Positions 1-6,471 of a DNA stretch of 29,126 nt are shown piece after piece. The notes beneath the pieces are model-generated. The model was given only the letters and a program-made list of their open reading frames with translations. It was not told the origin of the DNA and did not search any database. The DNA is from an uncultured Clostridia bacterium (lineage in GTDB: Bacteria; Bacillota; Clostridia; Saccharofermentanales; DTU023): assembly GCA_937922005.1 (NCBI GenBank), contig CAKZWV010000032.1:1-29126 (forward strand). The letters run 5' to 3'. Within the stretch, counting starts at the first letter, position 1; each line of letters begins with the position of its first letter. Made by a program: the position numbers and the translations under genes.

Positions 1-953
1 TCATCCTTATAGGAGAAGAAGAAATTGAATAATCTAGAGGGCTTAATCTCTTCCTTATCCCCATTCAGGAGCTTATACCGCTTCGGCGACCCTTCTGGAT
101 CCGTGCTAGCCTGTTGAATCATCAATCTCAGCTCATCGGGGTTCAGATTCTTATCCAGAAGCTTAACCAAGAGTCCAGTCTTAGGATCGATGAAATAGTC
201 TCCAAAGGCACCATTACTATTGAAACGCTCATAGGCATAAACGCAAGTATCCTTGGTAATGGGATTCGTTCTGCTGTCAAATGGAACAAATTCTCCATTC
301 TCGTCAACCGTAAACCAAATCAAAGACTGCAGGGCACTCGGCAGGTGGGTCGTCAGAGGCTCTCCCTTACGAACCAGCTGAACGGTCTTCGGTTTAATCT
401 TTGGCTCGCTACCATCCCTCGGAACAAGATCTCCAGAAGCTGAAACACCGTCATCTTTCCCCTCACTCAATTTTGATCCTTTAAGCGAAACATCATTCAT
501 GAGGTAAAACCGAACAATATACTGATCCGGGTAAACGAAGCTATAAGTTTGATCTGCATGGGGCTCTTCATCATTAATAGATTTATTCTCATAGGTATTG
601 TCAGGATAGACACGGATCGCATCTATATCCTTTTCATCGTAACTCTTGTTGCTCTCTTTGAGAATTTCCTGATGATCCTTGATGTGTTGCTGGATACTTT
701 TACCAGCTTCAATCTGAAGCGACTTATTAGAGTTAAAATCTGGATTGCTGATATAAAAGCGCCCATCATCGTTACCATATTTGGCGATCTGATAGTAAAG
801 CGGTGCTTTCTCAGACTTGTCAGAAGAGGTTGGATCCTCTCCCTCTTGATTCATTACTCCCTTTGCCTGGACCTGAACGCCCGCAAAAGCAGAGAGGACG
901 TTAAGTACTAAGACAAAAGAAAGGAGTAAGGTCATGTTCTTATTTTTTTTCAT
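1..953 (-). CDS. Secreted surface protein with InlB-type repeat, C-terminus cut by window edge
   Basis: The frame is open from an ATG at 953 to the left edge with no stop, giving about 317 residues. A GGAGGAT ribosome site lies 7-8 bases before the ATG. The N-terminus (MKKNKNMTLLLSFVLVLN...) is a clear Sec signal peptide with probable cleavage near AFA or VQA, about residue 24-30. The mature part is charged. Around residues 190-240 it contains a stretch (VRKGEPLTTHLPSAL, then WFTVDENGEFVPFDSRT and ITKDTCVYAYE) that fits the InlB B-repeat / Listeria-Bacteroides repeat pattern common in Gram-positive surface proteins. Any cell-wall anchor would lie outside the window. Role is unknown; adhesion or wall association is inferred only from the repeat and the signal peptide. 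Plus-strand open frames across this region are shadows. Confidence 0.8.
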   Translation of the reverse strand, partial: MKKNKNMTLLLSFVLVLNVLSAFAGVQVQAKGVMNQEGEDPTSSDKSEKAPLYYQIAKYGNDDGRFYISNPDFNSNKSLQIEAGKSIQQHIKDHQEILKESNKSYDEKDIDAIRVYPDNTYENKSINDEEPHADQTYSFVYPDQYIVRFYLMNDVSLKGSKLSEGKDDGVSASGDLVPRDGSEPKIKPKTVQLVRKGEPLTTHLPSALQSLIWFTVDENGEFVPFDSRTNPITKDTCVYAYERFNSNGAFGDYFIDPKTGLLVKLLDKNLNPDELRLMIQQASTDPEGSPKRYKLLNGDKEEIKPSRLFNFFFSYKD

Positions 954-982
954 TGTAAGATCCTCCATTTCTGCTTTTCTTT

Positions 983-988
983 AGTATA
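983..988 (-). promoter_or_regulatory. Extended -10 promoter of the surface-protein gene
   Basis: Minus strand reads TGC-TATACT, an extended -10 (TGn before the hexamer) about 30 bases before the ATG at 953. No good -35 stands at the right distance, so an activator may be needed. The paired direct repeats upstream are candidates for its site. Confidence 0.45.
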
Positions 989-1040
989 GCAGGGCAGCTT
1001 TGCAATCCTCTTAAGATAGCTAAGCAAATGATGAAAGATC

Positions 1041-1057
1041 CTTACAATCTCCTTACA
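1041..1057 (-). promoter_or_regulatory. Paired TGTAAG direct repeats, likely response-regulator site
   Basis: Minus strand reads TGTAAG-GAGAT-TGTAAG: two identical hexamers spaced by 5 bases (11-bp period, one helical turn). OmpR-family regulators bind this layout; the WalR/YycF box TGTWAH-N5-TGTWAH is very close, differing only at the last base. It lies about 70 bases upstream of the transcription start predicted from the extended -10 at 983-988. Confidence 0.35.
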
Positions 1058-1091
1058 AGCAACCGGGAAGGTCCGATCGCTCAGATAAAGA

Positions 1092-1118
1092 AAAGAGCCA
1101 CGCGTTGCGTAGCTCTTT
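1092..1118 (-). terminator. Terminator after the first PRC-barrel gene
   Basis: Twelve-base arms (AAAGAGCTACGC and GCGTGGCTCTTT on the minus strand) have one mismatch and a 3-base loop. They are followed on the minus strand by a T-rich tail (TTTTCTTTAT). It lies about 95 bases past the stop at 1212. Confidence 0.75.
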
Positions 1119-1211
1119 ATATCATCTCATCAACCTCAAAACCATTCACTTATAGTAAGGAGATATCAGTATAGACGAAAAAACGGACCTTAGTGCCAAA
1201 TCACAAAATAA

Positions 1212-1985
1212 TTATTTGGCAAAAAGGGCTAAGATTTCTAACATATTGGGGCTGATGTTATAAACGGTCTGAATGAGCTCTTCATTAATGACAGTTCCCT
1301 TCAGAGCAACAATACCACCATCTGGGCGAGTCACTTCTTTAGCCAGGGTCTTCCCAACAAGAAGATCACTATATTGCTTTACGATCTCCTCTCTCCTAGA
1401 ATCAACTGGCTCCGCTGGCGTTTCTGAAGTTGCTGGAACACTGGATGATCCAGAATCAGATCCCCCTTGAGCTCCGGCAACTTGATCCCCATCAAGATTT
1501 ACAGGAATCAATAGATCGGCCTTGACAATGGTAAAGTCACTACCATAAGTGACAACCGCATCAGCATTCGCCTCATAATAGCTAACTGAACCAGTTTCTG
1601 GATCTGTCTGTTTCAACAGAATCGAGCCGAAAGAAAGGTGTTCCAAGTCAATCTTAAAATCAACTACTTCTCCGGCCGGTTCACCCATGGTGGTAATCGC
1701 CTTAGCAGCAGAAGCTCCAGAACCTAGAACCTTCATATCCTCTTCTTGAATCGGCCGCACTTGGGTCCTGGTCTGGACCGTAACAGCAGCAGACCCAATC
1801 GCATTGATATTGTCCGATTCGACAAATAAAGAAGGATTCTCCTTGTTTCCACCCTTTTCATAAATGGCCAAGCCCAATATGGCATTACCCTGGCTCGTCA
1901 CAGCGATATGGGCAACAAAACCAATACAGGCACCTTCACTGACAATGACTACTGGAATTCCAATAATATCTGCTTGATTTACCAT
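1212..1985 (-). CDS. Tandem PRC-barrel domain protein (A)
   Basis: 257 residues from the ATG at 1985, which has GGTGAGG six bases upstream. An in-frame TTG at 2003 gives six more residues but has no ribosome site, so I rejected it. There is no signal peptide or membrane helix, so it is probably cytoplasmic. Two beta-rich modules resemble PRC barrels: about residues 5-75 (starting IIGIPVVIVSEGACIGFV, with ILGLAIYEKG) and 84-165 (KVLGSGASAAKAITTMGEPAGE..., with a GEVVDFKID strand). A Ser/Pro linker (about 172-195) leads to a C-terminal piece, about 200-257, of unknown fold. PRC barrels occur in RimM and photosynthetic H subunits as protein- or RNA-binding modules; the role here is unknown. It has a paralogue next door (2273-3127) and both lie downstream of pilMNO. 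It appears monocistronic, with its own promoter and terminator. Confidence 0.75.
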   Translation of the reverse strand: MVNQADIIGIPVVIVSEGACIGFVAHIAVTSQGNAILGLAIYEKGGNKENPSLFVESDNINAIGSAAVTVQTRTQVRPIQEEDMKVLGSGASAAKAITTMGEPAGEVVDFKIDLEHLSFGSILLKQTDPETGSVSYYEANADAVVTYGSDFTIVKADLLIPVNLDGDQVAGAQGGSDSGSSSVPATSETPAEPVDSRREEIVKQYSDLLVGKTLAKEVTRPDGGIVALKGTVINEELIQTVYNISPNMLEILALFAK

Positions 1986-2002
1986 CTGATACCTCACCGT
2001 CA

Positions 2003-2021
2003 AATATACTTAGCGTATATT
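2003..2021. promoter_or_regulatory. Perfect 7-bp inverted repeat in the 5' leader, possible operator
   Basis: AATATAC-TTAGC-GTATATT: two perfect 7-base arms around a 5-base centre. It sits between the predicted promoter (2049-2077) and the ribosome site of the gene starting at 1985. It is AT-rich and symmetric, more like a protein operator than a stable RNA hairpin. The binding protein is unknown. Confidence 0.4.
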
Positions 2022-2048
2022 GTCGCCTTCTTTTAAATTTCTCCTTTG

Positions 2049-2077
2049 ATGATAACAAATTCTCTAAGAAATGTCAC
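2049..2077 (-). promoter_or_regulatory. Sigma-A promoter for PRC-barrel gene A
   Basis: Minus strand has GTGACA (2072-2077), 17 bases, then TATCAT (2049-2054), each 5 of 6 to consensus. The start would fall near 2042, giving a leader of about 55 bases containing the inverted repeat at 2003-2021. Confidence 0.6.
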
Positions 2078-2161
2078 GCCCACTATTGATCTTTCCTTAG
2101 CAAAGCCATAAAAGTTTTCTTGGAAGGATGTCAAGACCAATACCTTATCCCATATACGAAA

Positions 2162-2185
2162 ACAAGCGAGCTCTCGCTCGCTTGT
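2162..2185 (-). terminator. Terminator after PRC-barrel gene B
   Basis: Perfect 10-base arms ACAAGCGAGC/GCTCGCTTGT with a 4-base loop. On the minus strand it is followed by TTTTCGTAT. It lies about 90 bases past the stop at 2273. Confidence 0.75.
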
Positions 2186-2272
2186 CAAAAGGTGTAGTAT
2201 TACCTACTTCATGTCATGCGTATTTATGAATATTATCTAGACGTCAACTTGGGACCTATTGATCTCAAAAAA

Positions 2273-3127
2273 CTATAAGAAATTCTTCATATAAGCCAAC
2301 ATGTCTTCATCCGAAAGGGCCCCTCCTTGAGGAGCCGGTGCTCCAGCATAGACTGGTTCCGGTTCATAAACCTGATAACCTTGTCCTTGTTGCATCTGCG
2401 CCGTTCCTTGTATCGAAGCTTGACCCTGTGACCGTCCACCAATGTAGAGATTACCTGCTCGTTTCATCGGTTGATACATAGGTTCTACGTTAGAATCTAG
2501 CATGGTTTCCAGGTTGCGCATCGTATTCATCGTAACAGCTTCAGCTCTACGATTTTCAGCAGCAATCCTGGCTTTTCTTTCTTCAACCAATGCGCCAAGG
2601 TCGATTGATCTTTCAACAGCAACGCGATCAATTTCAGCCAATTCTTTGGCAGAAACTTCTTGATTGGGATTTACCACCATACATTTCTCGTTAGCGTAGC
2701 AATAAGGTTGAGTTTTAAAAGCTCTATAACCACTATTGTCTTGCACTACAATGCCAAGTAATTTTCCACTGTTAGGGTCAAAGGAAAAATCTACAACATT
2801 TCCCAGCTCATCGCTGATCTGTGATATTACTCTAAGGCCTAACAACTCCATCTGGTCAGAAAAAACTTGCGCAAAAAGGCTTTCGCTACTAATGGTACGG
2901 ATGGCAGATTCCGACTGAATCGTCACGGCCGTATCGCCAATACCAGCAAGATCACTATAACGAAATAATTTCTTTGAGTAGCCTGCATCTTTATCTTCGT
3001 TAACCTTGACGGTTAGGTAATCCACAACTAAAGTTTCTTGATTGACCATAAGTCCATCAATATTCATCGTAGAGTTCCCGGTATCAAGGCAGATAACAGG
3101 CAGTCCTCTAATGTTAAGCATCCTCAT
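2273..3127 (-). CDS. Tandem PRC-barrel domain protein (B)
   Basis: 284 residues; ATG at 3127 with AAAGGAG six bases upstream. Soluble, with no signal peptide. Two PRC-barrel-like modules: residues about 4-78 (IRGLPVICLDTGNSTMNIDG, then LFRYSDLAGIGDTAVTIQS) and about 92-155 (ELLGLRVISQISDELGNVVD, FSFDPNSGKLLGIVVQD). These are followed by an alpha-helical Ala/Glu-rich region (about 158-205) and a Gln/Gly/Pro-rich linker. The C-terminus is acidic with an amphipathic end (LSDEDMLAYMKNFL) that looks like a docking peptide. It resembles the protein at 1212-1985 in its two modules and in the phrase IGDTAVTIQS versus IGSAAVTVQT, so the two are probably paralogues. It is transcribed alone. Position beside pilMNO suggests a pilus-linked or envelope-linked job, but this is inference. 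Confidence 0.75.
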   Translation of the reverse strand: MRMLNIRGLPVICLDTGNSTMNIDGLMVNQETLVVDYLTVKVNEDKDAGYSKKLFRYSDLAGIGDTAVTIQSESAIRTISSESLFAQVFSDQMELLGLRVISQISDELGNVVDFSFDPNSGKLLGIVVQDNSGYRAFKTQPYCYANEKCMVVNPNQEVSAKELAEIDRVAVERSIDLGALVEERKARIAAENRRAEAVTMNTMRNLETMLDSNVEPMYQPMKRAGNLYIGGRSQGQASIQGTAQMQQGQGYQVYEPEPVYAGAPAPQGGALSDEDMLAYMKNFL

Positions 3128-3190
3128 AAAGTACTCCTTTCTAGCACTCCTTTATGGAAATAACAGGAAGCCTGTCCAAGTTGTATGATT

Positions 3191-3219
3191 AGGATAACAA
3201 AGCTATTTAATTTTTGCAA
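3191..3219 (-). promoter_or_regulatory. Sigma-A promoter for PRC-barrel gene B
   Basis: Minus strand has TTGCAA (3214-3219), 17 bases, then TATCCT (3191-3196), with AT-rich sequence upstream of the -35 that could act as an UP element. It is about 65 bases before the ATG at 3127. Confidence 0.55.
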
Positions 3220-3323
3220 CTAATATGAATTAATTTTAACGGCTCAAAGAAGATACTCCGATTGTGAACCCAAGATTTTAACTGCAAGCAGAATTAAAAA
3301 TAATGAAAAAATATTAAGCAAAA

Positions 3324-3349
3324 AAAGAGGAGTTAATAAACTCCTCTTT
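3324..3349 (-). terminator. Terminator closing the pilMNO operon
   Basis: Perfect 11-base arms AAAGAGGAGTT/AACTCCTCTTT with a 4-base loop, followed on the minus strand by a run of Ts. It starts 14 bases past the stop at 3364. Confidence 0.85.
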
Positions 3350-3363
3350 AGTAATCCTATGAT

Positions 3364-4491
3364 TTATGATTCTTTATTATTCCAAACTTCATCATTCCAA
3401 TCATCGTACCAAGGAACTGGACTGAATGGGTTGACTTCGGCAGGTTCAATGGGCTCTCCATGTTCATCCATCTTATCTTTCCAAAGTGGCTGGAGAACAT
3501 CTTCCTCAGGAATTGCGGTCGTTTGTAAGGTTCTAAATTCATGAACGAAATTAGGTTCTAGAACTGTAATCTCAAGGTCGACAGCAATGGAGGCCAGACG
3601 AGAATCCTCTTCAGGTTGCTCATACTTATCCCCCTTTTTCTTCATTTCTTTCTCTTCATTACGCAACTTGATGATCTCCGGGGGAATACCCGCATCTTCC
3701 TCATCCGCCGTTTCTTCCAATTCTGGATAAGGATCAATGGCCAAGCCATCCGGATTAATGGGAATATTGGAAATCAAAGATAAGTTTGAAATAAACATCT
3801 TTTTCGGATGTTCTTCCACAAGCTTAATGAGATTCTTAATGTTTTTAAACCCCGTTCTAAAGGTAAAATGGAAAAGCATCTCGTGTCCTTTTAGCTGAAC
3901 AGGCTCGATTGTTGCCAGGCCTGGGCCAGTTGAGGAGGTCTTAACCAAAGCTTCTTGACCAGGAATCGTACTTGCCGCTTCCGTAGTTGTCTCAGTGGTT
4001 GCCATGCCAGTCAAACCTGTTAAAGGGCCTGACTCTTCGGCTAAAAGAGAATGGAGACTACTCATTTCAATTACAGATTCACCCTCAAGAGACACAGCAG
4101 GAATAGCCTTTTCGTCATCACTCAAGGTACGATCATCATCATATCTTACCTCAAGGGGGATGACATTTGCTTGATGAAAGATCTCACGCAAATCACGGAT
4201 AACCAGTTCAGCAGGCTCATCAATGCCGTAGTAGGCAGTAACCTGTTCAGCCATATAAGCCTTGCGGCTCTCCAATTCTTGAGATCGCTCTGCAGCCATT
4301 TTGGCAATTTCTTGTTTGCTGGCTAGTTCAGAACTTCTGCTTGCCATATCTCTTTTTTGTGAGTCAATCTGAGATTTATATTTGGGATAGATACCAAAGA
4401 TGAAGAATAGGACTATGACAATACAAAGTAAGGCAGTTAAGCCATAAATCAAGGCATTACTTGTCTTGCCAGAAATATCTTTCTTTTTCAT
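3364..4491 (-). CDS. pilO: PilO-like type IV pilus alignment protein
   Basis: 375 residues. There is one membrane helix at about residues 12-34 (ALIYGLTALLCIVIVLFFIFG), then a charged coiled coil (about 38-85), then an extracytoplasmic part with a Thr/Ser/Glu-rich insert (about 150-195) and a late alpha/beta region (HEMLFHFTFRTGFKNIKNLIKLVEEHP, with MFISNLSLIS). The short helix plus coiled coil plus ferredoxin-like strand order is the PilO/GspM plan: with PilN it forms the membrane ring linking PilM to the pilus. The length is greater than the roughly 200 residues of classical PilO, mostly from the insert and a C-terminal extension rich in Pro and Trp. The ATG overlaps the pilN stop (TAATG), so translation is probably coupled. 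Assignment rests on topology and gene order, not on a strong sequence motif. Confidence 0.7.
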   Translation of the reverse strand: MKKKDISGKTSNALIYGLTALLCIVIVLFFIFGIYPKYKSQIDSQKRDMASRSSELASKQEIAKMAAERSQELESRKAYMAEQVTAYYGIDEPAELVIRDLREIFHQANVIPLEVRYDDDRTLSDDEKAIPAVSLEGESVIEMSSLHSLLAEESGPLTGLTGMATTETTTEAASTIPGQEALVKTSSTGPGLATIEPVQLKGHEMLFHFTFRTGFKNIKNLIKLVEEHPKKMFISNLSLISNIPINPDGLAIDPYPELEETADEEDAGIPPEIIKLRNEEKEMKKKGDKYEQPEEDSRLASIAVDLEITVLEPNFVHEFRTLQTTAIPEEDVLQPLWKDKMDEHGEPIEPAEVNPFSPVPWYDDWNDEVWNNKES

Positions 4492-5087
4492 TACCTTAGC
4501 CCTACCTTTCCTAAGCTGCTATACTGGATAATCTTAATGTTAATGTCTGTATACTTCCCAAAGTCAGCCTTATCAACGAAAGGATCCCTGATTTCATCAC
4601 TAAAGGAACCATAGAATAAAGAGCGATATTGATTCAAATTACTTAAAGTCTGAAGATAAGACTCCCAATTCTTTTTAGGAGCTCTCAGCATCACTCCAAT
4701 GGTGCTAGGATCACAATTAATCGAATACACCATTGAATTTTCTACCAGACCTTCGGTGATTGACCGGAAACGTTCTTCATCTACAGCTTTCAAGTAAAAG
4801 AGTCCTTCCTTATAAAGGTCCAAGGCGACCTGAGATTGATTTAGGTCCTGGATTAAGCCTAAAAAAGTCGCAGCATCTCGAATTTGCTGTTCCAAAGCAG
4901 GATCTTCAATCTGCTGGGTTAAAGCAGCATTTTTCTTCTTTAACTTACTGACTTGGCTCTTTAGGAAAAAGAGCGCACCACCTGCTAAGCCAAGCACAAC
5001 TAAAAAAATAAGCAAGCAAGCCATCAACGTAGGTCCCTTATTGGACTTAGGCTTCACATAGTCCTTAAAATAGTTAAAATCATACAT
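4491..5087 (-). CDS. pilN: PilN-like type IV pilus alignment protein
   Basis: 198 residues from the ATG at 5087, preceded by AGGAG eight bases upstream. An in-frame GTG at 5105 lacks a ribosome site and was not chosen. A short cytoplasmic N-terminus (MYDFNYFKDYVKPK) is followed by a membrane helix at about 20-42 (LMACLLIFLVVLGLAGGALFFL). Next come a Lys-rich coiled coil (SQVSKLKKKNAALTQQIED) and a small alpha/beta domain (VYSINCDPSTIGVMLRAP). This is the PilN plan. The INLLP-type N-terminal peptide that binds PilM in proteobacteria is not recognisable; the MYDFNYFKDYV segment may replace it. It sits between pilM (24-base gap) and pilO (1-base stop/start overlap). Confidence 0.72.
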   Translation of the reverse strand: MYDFNYFKDYVKPKSNKGPTLMACLLIFLVVLGLAGGALFFLKSQVSKLKKKNAALTQQIEDPALEQQIRDAATFLGLIQDLNQSQVALDLYKEGLFYLKAVDEERFRSITEGLVENSMVYSINCDPSTIGVMLRAPKKNWESYLQTLSNLNQYRSLFYGSFSDEIRDPFVDKADFGKYTDINIKIIQYSSLGKVGLR

Positions 5088-5111
5088 GGTAAATACTCCT
5101 AACACAACTGC

Positions 5112-6230
5112 CTACGAGATCAGACCAATCAGGTTGACATAGCGATACAAAAAGCTTTGCAACTCTGCATTGTTACTTGGGTTGTTAATGTTGGAGAGGC
5201 TGCGTATCGTAACCACGCTTCGTCCTAGCTCGCCTGAAAATACTCCATCTAACCCCTTGAAGTCACAACCAACCCCATGCATGAAGACCTGTTGAATATC
5301 CTTATTTCTGGCTGAACCACTATAAAGGAGGAAAACCCGCTTTACTTCATCAAGCCAGTGGAAGATCTGATTATTAATAATCTCAACTACTTGCAATTGC
5401 ACTGGAGTAAAGCCGCCAGCAGAAAAATTCGTGGTAAAGATGTTATCAACACCTCTTAATAAATTAAAGAGGATTGAAGACGCCTCTTTAAATTCAACCC
5501 GTAAGCTAATGGAAATTTCATCAATGATATCGGCCATACCCATGGGAATTGTGCCACAATAGAAGAACTGGCCGCTCTCATAAATATTGATACGGATAGA
5601 ACGATCGCAAATTTCTAGGAAGGCCACCCTCTCAAAGCCACTAAGGTTGAGGTTATTATTGATGGTAACTCCCTCTGCAATCAACTTTTGTAAGACGTTG
5701 GTGCTCACATTCAGCAAATGCGGCTCTACGCCTAAGTTCTCTGTAAGGTGGAAGAATAAATCTGTCGTCTTTTTAGGTAGGGCACAGGCATAGACTTCAA
5801 TATCTTGCTCATTGGCATTGGCTCCCTGACCTGTCATCCCCGTCTTCTCGAAATTGACGACATAGTTATCCATATCAATACCCAGATATTCTCCCAGTTT
5901 AAAGGCAACGATATTGGCTAAATCTGCATCGCTATTCGTCGAAGGGACCAGGAACCTACGTTTTACAACCGTAGCGGCATCAGTGACAAACGCTATATTC
6001 CTAAAATTAGATCGTTTCATCACCTCCGCAGTAATAATACTAGACAGTCGTTCCAAGTCGCTGATCTCCCCATCCGTGATACAGCCAAGGGGAACAGGCA
6101 CCCGGAAGGCATCATAAATGGTGAGATTATTCTTATGGGATTGCCCCGTAACCGCTTGGATGCAGCGATCTGTCAACTCGATCGCTAGCACGTCCTGCTG
6201 CGACTTTTTCTTGGTCTTTTTTTTGGTCAA
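5112..6230 (-). CDS. pilM: PilM-like actin-fold type IV pilus protein
   Basis: 372 residues from a TTG at 6230 with AAAGGAG six bases upstream. The in-frame ATG at 6269 is part of the promoter's TATAAT and has no ribosome site, so it cannot be the start. The N-terminus is basic (MTKKKTKKKSQQ), followed by an actin-like first strand VLAIELTDRCIQAVTG. After it come the PilM-type features VPVPLGCITDGEI, the VPSTNSDADLANIVAFKLGEYL region, and a second-domain core (VAFLEICDRSIRINIYESGQFFYCGTIPMG). Family knowledge: PilM is a cytoplasmic ATP-binding ring protein that docks to the N-terminus of PilN and connects the motor side to the pilus base. It is first in the pilMNO operon. The ATPase motor, platform protein, retraction ATPase and prepilin peptidase are not in the window. 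Confidence 0.8.
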   Translation of the reverse strand: MTKKKTKKKSQQDVLAIELTDRCIQAVTGQSHKNNLTIYDAFRVPVPLGCITDGEISDLERLSSIITAEVMKRSNFRNIAFVTDAATVVKRRFLVPSTNSDADLANIVAFKLGEYLGIDMDNYVVNFEKTGMTGQGANANEQDIEVYACALPKKTTDLFFHLTENLGVEPHLLNVSTNVLQKLIAEGVTINNNLNLSGFERVAFLEICDRSIRINIYESGQFFYCGTIPMGMADIIDEISISLRVEFKEASSILFNLLRGVDNIFTTNFSAGGFTPVQLQVVEIINNQIFHWLDEVKRVFLLYSGSARNKDIQQVFMHGVGCDFKGLDGVFSGELGRSVVTIRSLSNINNPSNNAELQSFLYRYVNLIGLIS

Positions 6231-6267
6231 GTTATTCTCCTTTCTCTGAGAGTATACTTCACCTCTC

Positions 6268-6295
6268 ATTATAGCTTACTTGGTTAATTTTACAA
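6268..6295 (-). promoter_or_regulatory. Sigma-A promoter of pilMNO
   Basis: Minus strand has TTGTAA (6290-6295), 16 bases, then a perfect TATAAT (6268-6273). The transcript would start near 6261, about 30 bases before the TTG start at 6230. It shows that the ATG at 6269 is not translated. Confidence 0.7.
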
Positions 6296-6335
6296 GAAAG
6301 GCCTTGGAAATCATCCTCATCTATACCGTTGCTAT

Positions 6336-6359
6336 TTGCCTAATGTAAAAATGAGGCAA
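6336..6359. repeat. Inverted repeat upstream of the pilMNO promoter
   Basis: TTGCCT, 12 bases, AGGCAA, about 40 bases upstream of the -35 element. It could be a regulator site or chance; no T-run follows on either strand, so it is not a terminator. Confidence 0.25.
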
Positions 6360-6409
6360 GTCTACTGATATAGAGGTCAGATCGTCATGATCAGAAGATG
6401 AAAGGGAAA

Positions 6410-6429
6410 GACCTCCCACAGGGGAGGTC
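6410..6429 (-). terminator. Terminator closing the modular pilin operon
   Basis: Perfect 8-base GC-rich arms GACCTCCC/GGGAGGTC with a 4-base loop and a TTTCCCTTTC tail on the minus strand, about 40 bases past the stop at 6472. Confidence 0.7.
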
Positions 6430-6471
6430 AGAAAACTTTATTGAAGCATTTCCTACAGGAGGAATGTCTAG

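Noticed and set aside
114..911. Plus-strand open frames of 109 and 120 residues
   Set aside because: They run opposite the partial secreted-protein gene, whose frame, signal peptide and ribosome site are convincing.
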